DNA from: Capra hircus
Taxonomy: Eukaryota; Chordata; Mammalia; Artiodactyla; Bovidae
Length of the DNA stretch: 64,000 nucleotides
NCBI RefSeq assembly: GCF_001704415.2
Contig: NC_030817.1
Span: 30,887,550 to 30,951,549 of the forward strand
Direction: 5' to 3'
The number at the start of each line of letters is the position of its first letter. The first letter of the stretch is position 1. The notes beneath the pieces are model-generated. The model saw only the letters and a program-made list of their open reading frames with translations. It ran no database searches and was not told the DNA's origin. Below, piece by piece: positions 11,053 through 22,118 of this stretch. The position numbers and the translations under genes are program-made.

Positions 11053-11832
11053 AGTAAATCTTTGCTCTCCCTATTTTTAACTTCTAAAAGCACTTTTTCA
11101 TCCCTAAATATTGCTTTTTATATAATACTATTATTATTTTGTGAATATGCTCTATCTCTCTGAGAATATTCATTACATATATGCATATGTGTTGTGTGTG
11201 TAGATAAATGTCACGTATTTTTTGTAATTGCCTCATGTCCTTGGCCTCTTTTCTACTGAAGTATTCACTTTTCTTATTTCAAAAAACTTTTTATATATGA
11301 AGGATATCAATTGTGACTTATGTTACAACCCTTTCCCCCCACTATGTTAACTTGCTCTTGAAGCACTGTTAGAAGATGCTGGCAAGGATTAACCATTACA
11401 TTTTAATAGTTGTTAAAACAGACTAAATTCTTCCTTTCACAGAGAAACAGCTAAATGATAAATTAGTACTTTCCACAAATGTAAACACTGGAATAACTTT
11501 TGATGATATACAATGTGTTAGGTGATAGTACAAAGATTGCTGTCTGACTCAAAGGAGTTTATAACCAAGTAGAAGAGAGATAATTTTCCTCCCAAATAAT
11601 TGTTACTGTTAAAAGCAACTCTGGAATTATTTTAATCTTCATTATGAAGAACACAGAGTAAGCAAGGAACAGAAAGTTAGTTTACAAGTTAAAAATATTA
11701 AAAAAAAATTAAATTTGACAAGAAGAAGAAATTCTTGCTATATTTAAAAATGCCAACACAAACTTTGTCAATAATGAATAGAATGTGCTCATCCATGTTC
11801 CAAAAAAGTATTTTTTTTGAAATTTGAAAGGG
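11053..11832. other. PCNX4 intron 1, nothing recognised
   Basis: AT-rich, with a C-run and T-runs; no gene and no repeat I can name. Confidence 0.35.
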
Positions 11833-12152
11833 GGGGCTTCCCTGGTGCCTCAGTGGTGAAGGAGACACAGGTTCAATCCCTGGTCTGGAAAGATCCCATA
11901 TGCTGCGAAGCAACTAAACCTGTATGCCTCAACCATTCAGTCTGTGTTCCAGAGTCCAGAAGCCACAACTACTAAGCCCATATGTGGCAACTACTAAAAC
12001 CTGGGCACCCTAGAGCTTGCGCTCCACAACAAGAAAAGTCACTGCATGAGAAGCCTGTGCACCACAACTTGAGAGTTGCCCCAGCTCTCTGCAACTAGAG
12101 AAAAGCCTGCACAGTAAGAAAGACCCAGCACAGCCAAAATAAATACATTATT
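11833..12152 (+). mobile_element. CHR-type tRNA-derived SINE (cetartiodactyl)
   Basis: tRNA-like head GCTTCCCTGGTGCCTCAGTG with AGGTTCAATCCCTGGTCTGG, then the CHR body with repeated CCACAACTACTAAGCCC-type words, CACAACAAGAAAAGTCACTG, AACTAGAGAAAAGCCTGC and an AATAAATA tail. It differs from Bov-tA in lacking the BovB-derived tail. Confidence 0.85.
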
Positions 12153-12246
12153 TTTAAAATATGAAAGGAAATATACAAAAGTTCTACTTTGCTAAGCATA
12201 ATCACCTTTACTAATTCGGAAAACCAAAAACTTCATGTTAGGAAAA

Positions 12247-14064
12247 AGAACTGTACACAGAAAACTATAAGACACTAATGAAAAAAATCAAAGAAAACAT
12301 AAACAGATGGAGAGGTATTTCACGTTCCTAGGTACGAAGAATCAATTTTGTGAAAACGACTATACTACCAAACACAATCTACTGATTCAATGTGATCCCT
12401 ACCAAATTACCAATGGCATTTTTCACAGAACTAGAACAAAAAATTTCACAATTCACATGGAAACACAAAAGACCCTGGATAGCCAAAGAAGTCTTGAGAA
12501 AGAAGAATGCAGCTGGAGGAATCCACCTTCCTGACTTCAGATTATACTACAAAGCTACAGTCATCAAGACAGTACGGTACTGGCACAAAAACAGAAATAT
12601 AGACCAATGGAACAAGATAGAAAGCCCAGAAATAAACCCATGCACCTATGGGTACCTTATTTTTGACAAAGGAGGCAAGAAGATACAACGGGGCAAAGAC
12701 AGCCTCTTAAATAAATGGTGCTGGGAAAACTGGACAGCTACATGTAAAAGAATGAAATTAAAACACTTCCTAACACCATACACAAAGATAACTCAAAATG
12801 GATTAATGACCTAAAGGTAAGGGCAGAAACTATAAAACTCCTAGAGGAAAACATAGGCAGAACACTTGATGACATAAATCAAAGCAAGATCCTCTATAAC
12901 CCACCTCCTAGAGTAATGGAAATAAAAACAAAAGTAAACAAGTGGGACCTGATTAAACATAAAAAGCTTTTGCACAGTAAAGGAAACTATAAGCAAGGTG
13001 AAAAGACAACCCTTGGAATGGGAGACAATAACAGCAAATGAAACAACTGACAAAGGATTAATTTCCAAAATATACAAGCAGCTCATACAACTCAATACCA
13101 GAAAAAGAAACAACCCAATCAAAAAGTGAGAAAAAGACCTAAACAGACATTTCTCCAAAGGAGACATACAGATGGCTAACAAACACAGGAAAAGATGCTC
13201 AGCACTGCTCACTATTAGAGAAATGCAAATCAAAACCACAATGAGGTATCACCTCAAACTGGTCAGAATGGCCATCACCAAAGAGTCTACAAACAATAAA
13301 TGCTGGAGAGGGTGTGGAGAAAAGGGAATACTCTTGCACTGTTGGTTGAAATGTAAACTGATACAGCCACTATGGAAGACGGTATGGAGATTCCTTAAAA
13401 ACTAGGAATAAAATCACCATATGACCCAGCAATCCCACTCCTAGGCATATACCCTGAGGAAACCAGGATTAAAAAAGACACATGTATCCCATTGTTCACT
13501 ACAGCACTATTTACAATAGCTAGAACATGGAAGCAACCTAGATGCCCATCGACAGATGAATGAAGAAGTTGTGGTACATATACACAATGGAATATTACTC
13601 AGCCATAAAAAGGAATGCATTTGAGTCAGTTCTAATGAGGTGGATGAACCTAGAACCTATTATACAGAGTGAAGTGAGTCAGAAAGAGAAAGATAAATAT
13701 TGTATTCTAACGTACATATACAGAATCTAGAAAAATGGTTCTGAAGAATTTATTTTCAGGACAGCAATGGAGAAACAGAGAATAGGCTTATGGACATGAG
13801 GAGAGAGGAGAGGGTGAGATGTATGGAAACAGTAAGATGGAAACTTACATTACCATATGTAAAATAGATAGCCAACGGGAATTTGCTATATGGCTCAGGA
13901 AACTCAAACAGAAGCTCAGGGGCTCTGTATCAACCTAGAGGGGTGGGATGGGGAGGGAGATGGGAGGGAGGTTGAAAAGGGAGGGGATATATGTATACCT
14001 ATGGCTGATTCATGTTGAGATTTGAATTCTGTAAAGCAATTATCCTTCAATTAAAAAAACAAAC
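12247..14064 (+). mobile_element. L1 (bovine type), 5'-truncated, 1.8 kb, with target-site duplication
   Basis: Sense L1 with the end of ORF2 and the 3'UTR. ORF2-like peptide runs in two frames that overlap (12307-12534, then 12392-12814 with QFTWKHKRPWIAKEVLRKKN and KWCWENWTATCKRMKLKHFL), so it is frameshifted; further L1 peptide follows at 13172-13405. The 3'UTR includes a G-rich stretch at about 13940-13985 and an A-rich tail. A 19-bp direct repeat AAACTTCATGTTAGGAAAA at 12228-12246 and 14065-14083 marks the insertion, so the copy was 5'-truncated on arrival. Confidence 0.92.
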
Positions 14065-14083
14065 AAACTTCATGTTAGGAAAA

Positions 14084-14380
14084 GAAACAAAATGGCCTAC
14101 ATTGAAGAGTTCTTCAATCACACCAAGCTACTGACATATGAAATGGAAGTTCTGGGGGTTTTTTGTGTGTGAATTGAGAAACAGAAGGATAAATTTGGAA
14201 AAGGGGTTTTCAGAGAAGGGTGGGCCTGAGAGAAATCTACAAATGTCAATATAGGAAGCTTTTGTTACCTAAGCCAGCATGGCAATGGCAGGTAGGACTA
14301 CTTGATAAGACAAACACACATAAGAGGGGAAAGTGTCTAAAAGGAAACGTGCTCTCCATCAAGAAAGTGAAAACAAGGCA
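14084..14380. other. Between L1 copies, nothing recognised
   Basis: No clear repeat or exon. The 62-residue plus frame at 14220-14402 has no recognisable domain. Confidence 0.3.
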
Positions 14381-14640
14381 GGGGTGGGTGGGGGCAGGAT
14401 GAATTGGGAGACTGGGATTCATCTATATACACTACTATATATAAAATAGATAACAAATGAGAACCTACTGTATGGCCCAGGGAACTCTGCTCTGTGCTCT
14501 GTGGTGACCTAAATAGGAAGGAAATCTGAAAAAGAGGAGACATATGTATATGTATGGATGATGCACTATGCTATACAGCAGAAACTGACACAGCAGTATA
14601 AATCAACTATAACCCAATTTATAAAAAGGAAAATAAAATA
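14381..14640 (+). mobile_element. L1 3'UTR fragment (laurasiatherian type)
   Basis: Sense L1 3' end: GATGAATTGGGAGACTGGGA, CACTACTATATATAAAATAG, GAACCTACTGTATGGCCCAG, TGTATATGTATGGATGATGC and AAATCAACTATAACCCAATT before an A-rich tail. Confidence 0.75.
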
Positions 14641-15059
14641 AAAAGTAAAAGGTAATGGAAAAAATGCAAAAATCATTCACAGAATGGGAGAAAATTTCTG
14701 CAAATTATATATTCGTTATGGGACTTGTAATGACAATCTAGAAAAATGTCTTACAACTTAATGAAAATACAAATTTAAAACTGGCCAAAAGATCTGAACA
14801 GACATTTCTCCACAGATAATACACAAATGGCCAACATAAGCATACGAAATGATGTTCAACAACACTACTCTTTGGAGAAGTGCAAACCAAAACCACAATA
14901 TCTTCAAATCCACTTGACTGGCTATATAAAAGACAAACAATAACAAGTACTGCCAAAGTTATAGAGAAATCAGAACACTCAAATGATAATGTAAAATGGT
15001 CCAGCTGCTTTGGAAACAGTCTGGCAGTTCCTTAAAAGGCTAAACGTAGAGTTATCATA

Positions 15060-15170
15060 TTCCACTCCAGTATTCTTGCCTGGAGAATTCCATGGACAGA
15101 GAAGCCTGGCAGGCCACAGTCCATGGGGTCTCACGGAGTTGGACACAACTGCGTGACTAACACACACGCA
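15060..15170 (+). mobile_element. 5'-truncated Bov-type SINE
   Basis: Only the BovB-derived part, from TTCCACTCCAGTATTCTTGC to a CACACACGCACACACAC tail. It sits inside the L1 word TTATCATAT|...|CATATAACC, so CATAT is a short target-site duplication. Confidence 0.8.
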
Positions 15171-15351
15171 CACACACCATATAACCTAGCAGTTTCATTC
15201 CTAGGTACTTACCCATGAGAAAAGAAAACATTAGCCTACACAAGTATTTGTACATGAACATTCATAGAAGAAATATTATTAATAGCCCCCAATGGAAACA
15301 ACATAAATGGCCATCAACAGATGAAATAAAACGTGATATATCCATAGGTGC

Positions 15352-15473
15352 ATGCCCAGTTGCTTCAGTTGTATCCGACTCCTTGCGACCCCATGGACTG
15401 CAGCCTGCCAAGCTCCTCTGTCCATGGGATTCTCCAGGCAAGAACATTGGAGTGGGTTGCCATTTCCTTCTCC
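15352..15473 (-). mobile_element. 5'-truncated Bov-type SINE
   Basis: Antisense BovB-derived segment (GTTGCTTCAGTTGTATCCGA ... GCCATTTCCTTCTCC), nested in the L1. The flanks ATATCCATAG and ATATAGCCAT are similar and may be a decayed target-site duplication. Confidence 0.8.
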
Positions 15474-15826
15474 AGATATAGCCATACATTGGAATATTAA
15501 CAAGACTACAAACAACAGTGAAATACTGATGCACGCTATTAATACAACATGAATGAACCCTGAAAACAGAATGCTAAGTGGAAGAAGCCAATCACAAAAG
15601 GCCACATACTGTACAATTCCATTTATCTGAAACGTCCAGAGCAAATCTATAAGGACAGAAAACAGATTAGGGTTTGCCTAGGGCTGGTGGGGACAGTGAA
15701 GACTGGAGGGCAGGGAGAATGGCTGCTAAAGGGTACAGAGCTTTTTGGGGGCGTGATGAAAATGTTTTAAATTTGAATTGTATGGAATGTGAATTTTAAT
15801 CTCAATAAAGTTCTTACAAATGAAAA

Positions 15827-16529
15827 AGAAACAGAAAAGGTCACCCCCCTCCTTTCTGTGGCAGCTAATAACTAGTGGGCAGTTCTTTAAGTCGGAAATT
15901 AAATAAAGTGATGGTCAGGTGTCTAAACAATTAAACGACTAAAATGGCAACATCTTAACTGGCTTTGGATGCTATGATAAAGATGTGGAGATTTGGCATG
16001 GGTGATGATAGACATCCAATAATATAAAGGATGGGCTCTGCCCTAATTGCGGGAATGAGAAAAAAATCCACCTAAGATTATACAGCTGAATAAGAGAAAA
16101 AAATAATTCAGAGGCCTGATAAGTAACTTCTGGTGGAGTAGACTTCACAGAAGTCAATGTTGGTCCTTGATAAACACAGGATTGTGGAGAGACAGTGCAG
16201 ATCGGTGGGGAAAGAGTTGTTCCTGTTCAGGAGTCCGTGATTTGACTGATTCAGGGCAAAAGTGGAGAAAAGGAGAAAATTAATACAGTAGCAAGGGCCA
16301 TAGTTCGTAATCTTTATTTGGATAACAAGCCCATTCCTAAACCAAGACTGAAAGGGCCATTTTCCATTTCACAAGTGTCTCTCAGAAACAAAATACTAAA
16401 ATTCAACAGTCTAAAGAAGCCTTACGAACGAAAGTTAAAAGCACACCAGATAGATGAACTCTAGAGACAGAGCTCATCTCATGTCTTAAAAAATGCAATC
16501 ATCACTCTGCACAGGCTTGGAAATTAAGG
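15827..16529. other. PCNX4 intron 1 just inside the promoter, nothing recognised
   Basis: No gene or repeat recognised. Base composition rises toward the CpG island at its right end. Confidence 0.4.
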
Positions 16530-16571
16530 CGGCCAAGAACTGCCCAGGTGGGTATCAGGGATCTAACGTAC

Positions 16572-16760
16572 CTGGAGTCACCTGAGGGAAGAGGCGAAGC
16601 GAAGGCATTCCGGTGACGGCACTTTTGCAGGTATACCCGGGCTGCGCGCTCCCGCCGGAAGGCTGCCTGCGGTCCGAACGCCGAGGCAGAGGAACTGTGG
16701 CGGCCACGGCAACCAGCTCACCGCGGCGGCGTCGCGACCGGCACCTCGTTTCCATGGCTA
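16572..16760 (-). other. PCNX4: Candidate PCNX4 non-coding exon 1 (3' end only defined)
   Basis: The minus strand has a strong splice donor GACTCCAG|GTACGT, with the GT at 16570-16571, inside the CpG island. A second possible donor GCG|GTGAGC lies at 16720-16721. The upper boundary given here is arbitrary because no transcription start can be read from sequence. Spliced to the acceptor at 5031-5032, this would give the PCNX4 5'UTR. Confidence 0.45.
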
Positions 16761-17051
16761 ACGTCAACTCCAGCAGGCGCCCCCGGGCGTGGAACGGACC
16801 TCGGGGGCGGGCCGCGCGCTTGGCTCGTCCCGCCCCTCGGCCTGCGGTTACATCTGGGCCTCAGCCCGACCAGGCAAGGCCGAGTGCGGGGAGAGGCGCG
16901 CTCGGATCGTTCCAGCTCTCAACGCTCGCCTGACCCGGGACTGTGGGACTTGCGTGGGCTCGGGCCTCGCCTAGGGCCCAGAAGCGGCGGTAGGGGATCG
17001 TCACTCTAGCTCTGAACTTTCACCCGCGTCGCGCTTCCACGCAAGAGCGTC

Positions 17052-17065
17052 GTTGCCCTGGTGAC
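17052..17065. promoter_or_regulatory. RFX X-box match
   Basis: GTTGCCCTGGTGAC fits the imperfect palindrome RYYNYY-N2-RRNRAC at every defined position. RFX transcription factors bind such sites in CpG promoters. Binding here is an inference. Confidence 0.5.
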
Positions 17066-17120
17066 GCGACGTTCCTCCGGAAAGTAGAGCGCTGGGGCTG
17101 ATAGAGAGATTTTAAGAGCC

Positions 17121-17132
17121 GGCGCCATTTTG
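17121..17132 (-). promoter_or_regulatory. YY1-type site
   Basis: The minus strand reads CAAAATGGCGCC, close to the YY1 word CAAAATGGCGGC. In many CpG promoters this word lies near the start site in the sense of the gene, and here it has the PCNX4 sense. Confidence 0.45.
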
Positions 17133-17250
17133 AGAGCGTGTAGCACTCAGTGGTCTGACTGACGAGTCTGGGTGTAGTGAGCCTCCAACCGCTCAGGGTC
17201 CCGCGACCTACGTTAACCACAGCCGCACGTTGGCTGTCGCCACCCAATAC

Positions 17251-17935
17251 ATTGACGGTAATAAATGCGTTTAAGTGATACTTCATACATATACGTGTTC
17301 GCTGTCGCCCCTTTATTGCATTTTTCGCCCAGGAGTGGATTTGTGACTGCATTTTAAATACTATGAACCAAAATACCCATAAGTGAAACATGCCACCATG
17401 GTGTTTATTAATAAAGTCAGCCAGAGTTACCGTCTTCCATCTTTTTAAAAAAGCTATTGTTTAAATAATGGCGGACAATTATTAGTGGTAGTAAGTTTTG
17501 GTCTGGGAGTCTTTACAGGGTGGCCTTGAAGTCCCCAGTTTTGGTAGTTTGAAAGTTAAAACATGCCCATCACGACTGCCTACATATTCCACCAAGTTTC
17601 ATTGCTTACCTAAGTTTTGGACACCTTCCAAAATGCAAGTTAAGAGCTCTTTAAATTGGTCTCTTAAGGATTTAGAGGTGAACTTAAAGCCAATTTGTAG
17701 GTATCTAGGTAGCCTTGTCTCCTTCCTCCCCCTCCCGCATTGATCATCAGTTTTGCATACACAGAGACTCTTGATTGGCTTAAGGACTGTCTGTTTGGAT
17801 CTCCTTATCTCAGAACTATGAATGCATCCTTTTTAGTTTCTTTCTTGGTTTTACTGAAAGTAATGGCTTAGTTCTTAAGTACTTAGGATTTCGGACCATA
17901 ATGGGGGAAACCTTTTGGTGTTAATTTAAAGAAAG
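17251..17935. other. Upstream of the CpG island, nothing recognised
   Basis: No recognised repeat or exon. The plus frame at 17498-17743 (81 residues) has no recognisable domain. Confidence 0.35.
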
Positions 17936-18150
17936 CAACCTGACTCATTGGAAAACACCCTGATGCTGGGAAAGATTGATTGAAGGCAAGAGGAGGAGAG
18001 GACAGAAGACGAGATGTTTGGATGGTATCACCAGCTCCATGGACATGAGTTTGAACAAGCTCGGGAGTTGGTGATGGATGGGAAAGCCTGGTGTGCCTGC
18101 AGTCCATGGAGTGGCAAAGTCGGACAGACTGACCGACTGAACTGAAAAGA
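17936..18150 (+). mobile_element. BovB 3'-end fragment
   Basis: Last 0.2 kb of BovB: GACTCATTGGAAAACACCCT, a GGCAAGAGGAGGAGAGGACA block, TGGTATCACCAGCTCCATGG, ending GACTGACCGACTGAACTGAA. Confidence 0.85.
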
Positions 18151-18384
18151 AACCCAAGGCTAATAAAAAAGAAGATACAAATCTATCCAGAGGAATAGTG
18201 TAGTTTATTGAAACCATGTGGAAGAAAACCCTTTGCACCATCCATGGTGATAATGAGGTAGAAATTACTAGGCAGTCAGTGTAGAACTCTGAGACCTCTG
18301 GACTTTTTTTCAGTAAACGTCTTGCTCCATTTTCCTGAATTTCTGGAATGTGTCTTTGGTCTGATCAATTATCAGCACCCAGAT

Positions 18385-18595
18385 CCAGGGAAAGTGAAAG
18401 TAAAAGTCACTCAGTTGTGTTGGGCTCTGCAACCCCATGGACTATACCATCCATGGAATTCTCCAGGCCAGAATACTGGAGTGGGTAGCCAGTTTCCTTC
18501 TCCAGGGAACCTTCCCAACCCAGGGATTGGAACCCAGGTCTCCCACATTGCAGGCAGATTCTGTAGTAGCTGAGTCACAAGGGAGCGCAGTAATT
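18385..18595 (-). mobile_element. Bov-tA SINE
   Basis: Antisense copy from the GTGAAAGTAAAAGTCACTC tail to the tRNA-like head (CCAGGGATTGGAACCCAGG ... GCTGAGTCACAAGGGAGC). Confidence 0.85.
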
Positions 18596-18717
18596 AGCTT
18601 CTGTTCCATATGTCTGAGGGAAAAACAACTGGTGATCCTTAATCTTAAACCCATACATCTGGCCCATTGTAAAATGGCCAGGGGGCGTGAAAAAGAGAGG
18701 TGACTTAATCCAAGGAT

Positions 18718-19318
18718 CAGTTAAGTTGCTCAGTCCTGTATGACTCTTTGCCACTCCATGGATTGAAGCACAACAGGCTTCCTTGTCTCTCACAAACTTC
18801 CAGAGCTTGCCCAAACTCACGTCTGTTGACTCTGTGATGTCGTCCAACCATCTCATCCTCTGTTTTATCTTTCTCATCCTGCCTTAAATCTTTCCCAGCA
18901 TTAGGGTCTTTTCCAGTGAGTCAGTTCTTCTCATCAGGTAGCCAAAGTATTGGAGTTTCAGCTTCAGCATCAGTGCTTCCAATGATTATTCAGGACTGAT
19001 TTCCATTAGGACTAACTGGTTGGATCTCCTTGCAGTCCAAGCAACTCTCAGGAGTCTTCTCCAGCACCACAGCTCAAAAACATCAATTCTTTGGTGCTTA
19101 GCTTTCTTTATGGTACAACTCTTACATCCATACATGACTACTGGAAAAACCATAGCTTTGACTATAGGACCTTTGTAAATAAAGTAATGTCTCTGCTTTT
19201 TAATATGCTGCCTAGGTCGGTCACAGCTTTTCTTCCAAGGAGTAAGCGTCTTTTAATTTCATGGCTGCGGTCATCATCTGCAGTGATTTTGGAGCCCCCA
19301 CCCCCACCCCCCCCCAAA
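18718..19318 (-). mobile_element. BovB, 5'-truncated, 0.6 kb
   Basis: Antisense BovB 3' region: CCATCTCATCCTCTGTTTTA, GGTCTTTTCCAGTGAGTCAG, AGCCAAAGTATTGGAGTTTC, TGGATCTCCTTGCAGTCCAA, ending in a C-rich run at about 19300-19315 where other copies have GGAGCCCCCAAAAT. Confidence 0.88.
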
Positions 19319-19811
19319 AAAAATCTGTCACTGTTTCCATTGTTTCCCCATTGGAGGATAAAGAAAAGTCACAAACTTGTTAAGTATCTTGACCTTTAAC
19401 TTGATTGGTTAGAAATAACATGATTTAAGGAAGGATATAAAAACTACTGTAAGTCTGGCCTTGTGGGGAACTCTTTACCCCCTCTCAATGTCTATGCTGA
19501 GAGCTTTGTACTTTCTTTCTCTTTAAAAAATCCTATTCACTTGCTACTGTGAGTGTTTGTGGATTTCCTTCTTCAGATCTGAGGGCAAGAACTCGGTTCC
19601 CATTTGAATAACATACATACATACTTGCTTTCAAGGATATAATTTGAAAATAGAACTTTTCCTAGTTTGTTGTGAAGAGGAAGCATGTATTTGTTTCATC
19701 CCTAATCTTTTCCAGTCTTTTGGGGAAGATATAACTTCAGTCATCATGGGTCATGGTACCACATTAAGCATTTTTGAAGCATATCAGCTACTCCTAGGAA
19801 GTCAGTATAGA
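19319..19811. other. Possible LTR remnant, unassigned
   Basis: The stretch 19440-19610 (TTGTGGGGAACTCTTTACCC, then GCTGAGAGCTTTGTACTTTC and TTCTTCAGATCTGAGGGCAA) has the look of an LTR R/U5 region, but I cannot name it. Confidence 0.3.
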
Positions 19812-19890
19812 GTGGTAAAGAGTAGATGCTCTGTGATCCAGAAACCTGAGTTAAAACTACTTGGACCTTGGGCAAGCCACCTCAAAATAT
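19812..19890 (+). repeat. MIR-like SINE core
   Basis: GTAGATGCTCTGTGATCCAG, AACCTGAGTTAAAACTACTT and GGACCTTGGGCAAGCCACCT follow the order of the MIR core. Diverged and short. Confidence 0.5.
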
Positions 19891-19892
19891 GC

Positions 19893-20121
19893 CTCAATAA
19901 TAATATTGATTATTTTGAATTAAAGTTACTAAAGGAATGGTGGGTGCCAGAGGGACCTTTGAACCTCCTCTCAGTGTCCCTGAAACCAGGAACTAAAGGT
20001 CCCATGTAAAAGGTACCCTACCTGTACTAGAAAGTAGAAAGACATCCTTATCACTAAAGACAGGCAGAGAAATCTATATAAACAAAACTTGTTATTTAAC
20101 TTACTACCTACCTTGAACTCA
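19893..20121 (+). repeat. LTR fragment, same family as 45205-45710
   Basis: Shares with the repeat at 45205-45710, in the same order: AAAATATGC, TTTTGAATTAAAGTTACT, AGAGGGAC, CTCTC, TCCCTGAA, ACTAAAGGTCCCATGT-type and CCTGTAC(T/C)AGAA. Cut off by the start of a BovB at about 20122. Confidence 0.6.
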
Positions 20122-22118
20122 GAGCTGACTGTGGCTAAGATCATGAACTCCTTATGCCAAATTCAGACTTAAATTGAAGAAAGTAGGGAAAACCACTAGA
20201 CCATTCAGGTATGACCTAAATCAAATCCCTTATGATTATACAGTGGAAGTGACAAATAGATTCAAGGGATTAGATCTGATAGAGTGCCTGAAGAACTATG
20301 GATACAATACGTGACATTGTACAGAAGGCAGTGATTGAGACCATCCCCCAAGAAAAAGAAATGCAAAAACAGAAAATGGTTGTCTGAGGAGCCTTACAAA
20401 TAGCTGAGAAAAGAAGAGAAGGGGAAGGCAAAGGAGAAAGGGAAAGATACACTTCATGCAAAGATGGGCTTGATAAAACACAGAAATGGTATGGACCTAA
20501 CAGAAGCAGAAGATATTAAGAAGAGGGGCAAGAATACATGGAAGAACTGTACAAAAAAGATCTTCACAACCAAGATAATCACGATGGTATAATCACTCAC
20601 CGAGAGTCAGACATCCTGGAATGTGAAGTCAAGTGGGCCTTAGAAAGCATCACTACGAACAAAGCTAGTGGAGGTGATGGAATTCCAGTTGAGCTGTTTC
20701 AAATCCTGAAAGATGATGCTGTGAAAGTGCTGCCCTCAATATGCCAGCAAATTTGGAAAACTCAGCAGTGGCCACAGGACTGGAAAAGGTCAGTTTTCAT
20801 TCCAATCCCAAAGAAAGGCAATGCCAAAGAATGCTCAAACTACCACACAATTGCACTCATCTCACATGCTAGTAAAGTAATGCTCAAAATTCTCCAAGCC
20901 AGGCTTCAGCAATACGTGAACCATGAACTCCCTGATGTTCAAGCTGGTTTTAGAAAAGGTAGAGGAACCAGAGATCAAATTGCCAACATCTACTGGATCA
21001 TGGAAAAAGCAAGAGCGTTCCAGAGAAACATCTATTTCTGCTTTATGGACTATGCCAAAGCCTTTAACTGTGTGGATCACAATAAAGTGTGGAAAATTCT
21101 GAAAGAGATGGGAATACCAGACCACCTGACCTGCCTCTTGAGAAATCTGTATGCAAGTCAGGAAGCAACTGTTAGAACTGGACATGGAACAACAGACTGG
21201 TTCCAAATAGGAGAAGGAGTACGTCAAGGCTGTATATTGTCACCCTGCTTATTTAACTTCTATGCAGAATACATCATGAGAAACGCTGGACTGGAAGAAA
21301 CACAAGCTGGAATCAAGATTGCCAGAAATATCAATAACCTCAGATATGCAGATAACACCACCCTTATGGCAGAAAGTGAAGAGGAGCTAAAAAGCCTCTT
21401 GATGAAAGTGAAAGAGGAGAGTGAAAAAGTTGGCTTAAAACTCAACATTCAGAAAATGAAGATCATGGCATCCGGTCCCATCACTTCATGGCAGATAGAT
21501 GGTAAGAGACTTTATTTTGGGGGGATCCACAATTACTGCAGATGGTAACTGGAGCCATGAAATTAAAAGACATTTGCTCCCTGGAAGAAAAGCTATGACC
21601 ACCCTAGACAGCATCTTAAAAAGCAGAGACATTACTTTGCCGACTAAGGTCCATCTAGTCAAGGCTATGGATTTTCCTGTGGTCATGTATGCATGTGAGA
21701 GTTGGACTGTGAAGAAGGCTGAGCGCCGAAGAATTGATGCTTTTGAACTGTGGTGTTGGAGAAGACTCTTGAGAGTCCCGTGGACTGCAAGGAGATCCAA
21801 CCAGTCCATTCTGAAGGAGATCAACCCTGGGATTTCTTTGGAAGGAATGATGCTGAAGCTCCAGTACTTTGGCCACCTCATGCGAAGAGTTGACTCATTG
21901 GAAAAGACTCTGATGCTGGGAGGGATTGGGGGCAGGAGGAGAAGGGGACGACAGAGGATGAGATGGCTGGATGGCATCACGGACTCGATGGACGTGAGTC
22001 TGAGAGAACTCCAGGAGATTGTGATGGACAGGGAGGCCTGGCGTGCTGCGATTCATGGGGTCGCAAAGAATCTGACACGTCTCAGTGACTGAAATGAACT
22101 GAACTGAACTGACCGAAA
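20122..22118 (+). mobile_element. BovB, 5'-truncated, 2.0 kb
   Basis: Covers the end of the endonuclease region, the reverse transcriptase and the 3' end. Frame 20538-21548 (336 residues) is the longest RT frame of this copy: KKGNAKECSNYHTIALISHA, AGFRKGRGTRDQIA, FMDYAKAFNCVDHNKVWKIL, GVRQGCILSPCLFNFYAEYI. The catalytic box is YADN (AAC at 21354-21356) instead of YADD. The frame is lost at about 21500 and continues in another frame, 21499-22092. The end is CTGAACTGAACTGACC. The ORF is inactive as written. Confidence 0.93.

Larger units (their letters stand above)
14641..15826 (+). mobile_element. Old L1 fragment (ORF2 end and 3'UTR), two nested SINEs
   Basis: Sense L1 words include CAGACATTTCTCCACAGATA, AACCAAAACCACAATATCTT, TAGTTTCATTCCTAGGTAC-like AGCAGTTTCATTCCTAGG, and GGGTTTGCCTAGGGCTGG near the end, then TAATCTCAATAAAGTTCTTA. 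SINEs at 15060-15170 and 15352-15473 split it. Confidence 0.7.
16530..17250 (-). promoter_or_regulatory. PCNX4: CpG-island promoter, probably PCNX4
   Basis: The only G+C- and CpG-rich stretch in the window, densest at about 16600-17100. It holds Sp1-type GC boxes (GGGGGCGGG at 16803-16811; CCCGCCCC at 16829-16836), an RFX X-box match at 17052-17065 and a YY1-type word at 17121-17132. No TATA box is obvious. It lies 11.5 kb upstream of the PCNX4 start codon in the correct direction, and no other 5' gene end is seen nearby. Direction is inferred from the PCNX4 exon and the donor at 16571. A divergent plus-strand transcript cannot be excluded. Confidence 0.8.

Noticed and set aside
16613..17391. 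Open frames in the CpG island (plus 16613-16933, plus 16789-16974, minus 17020-17391)
   Set aside because: Proline/arginine-rich frames are typical of CpG-island composition; no domain or conserved peptide is seen.
17498..17743. Plus frame of 81 residues near the CpG island as a divergent gene
   Set aside because: No recognisable domain, splice structure or promoter-proximal start supports it.
20862..21227. 121-residue frames antisense to BovB (also at 23380, 41831, 42932 and 52059)
   Set aside because: They repeat in every BovB copy because they are the reverse strand of the RT domain; there is no evidence that they are used.
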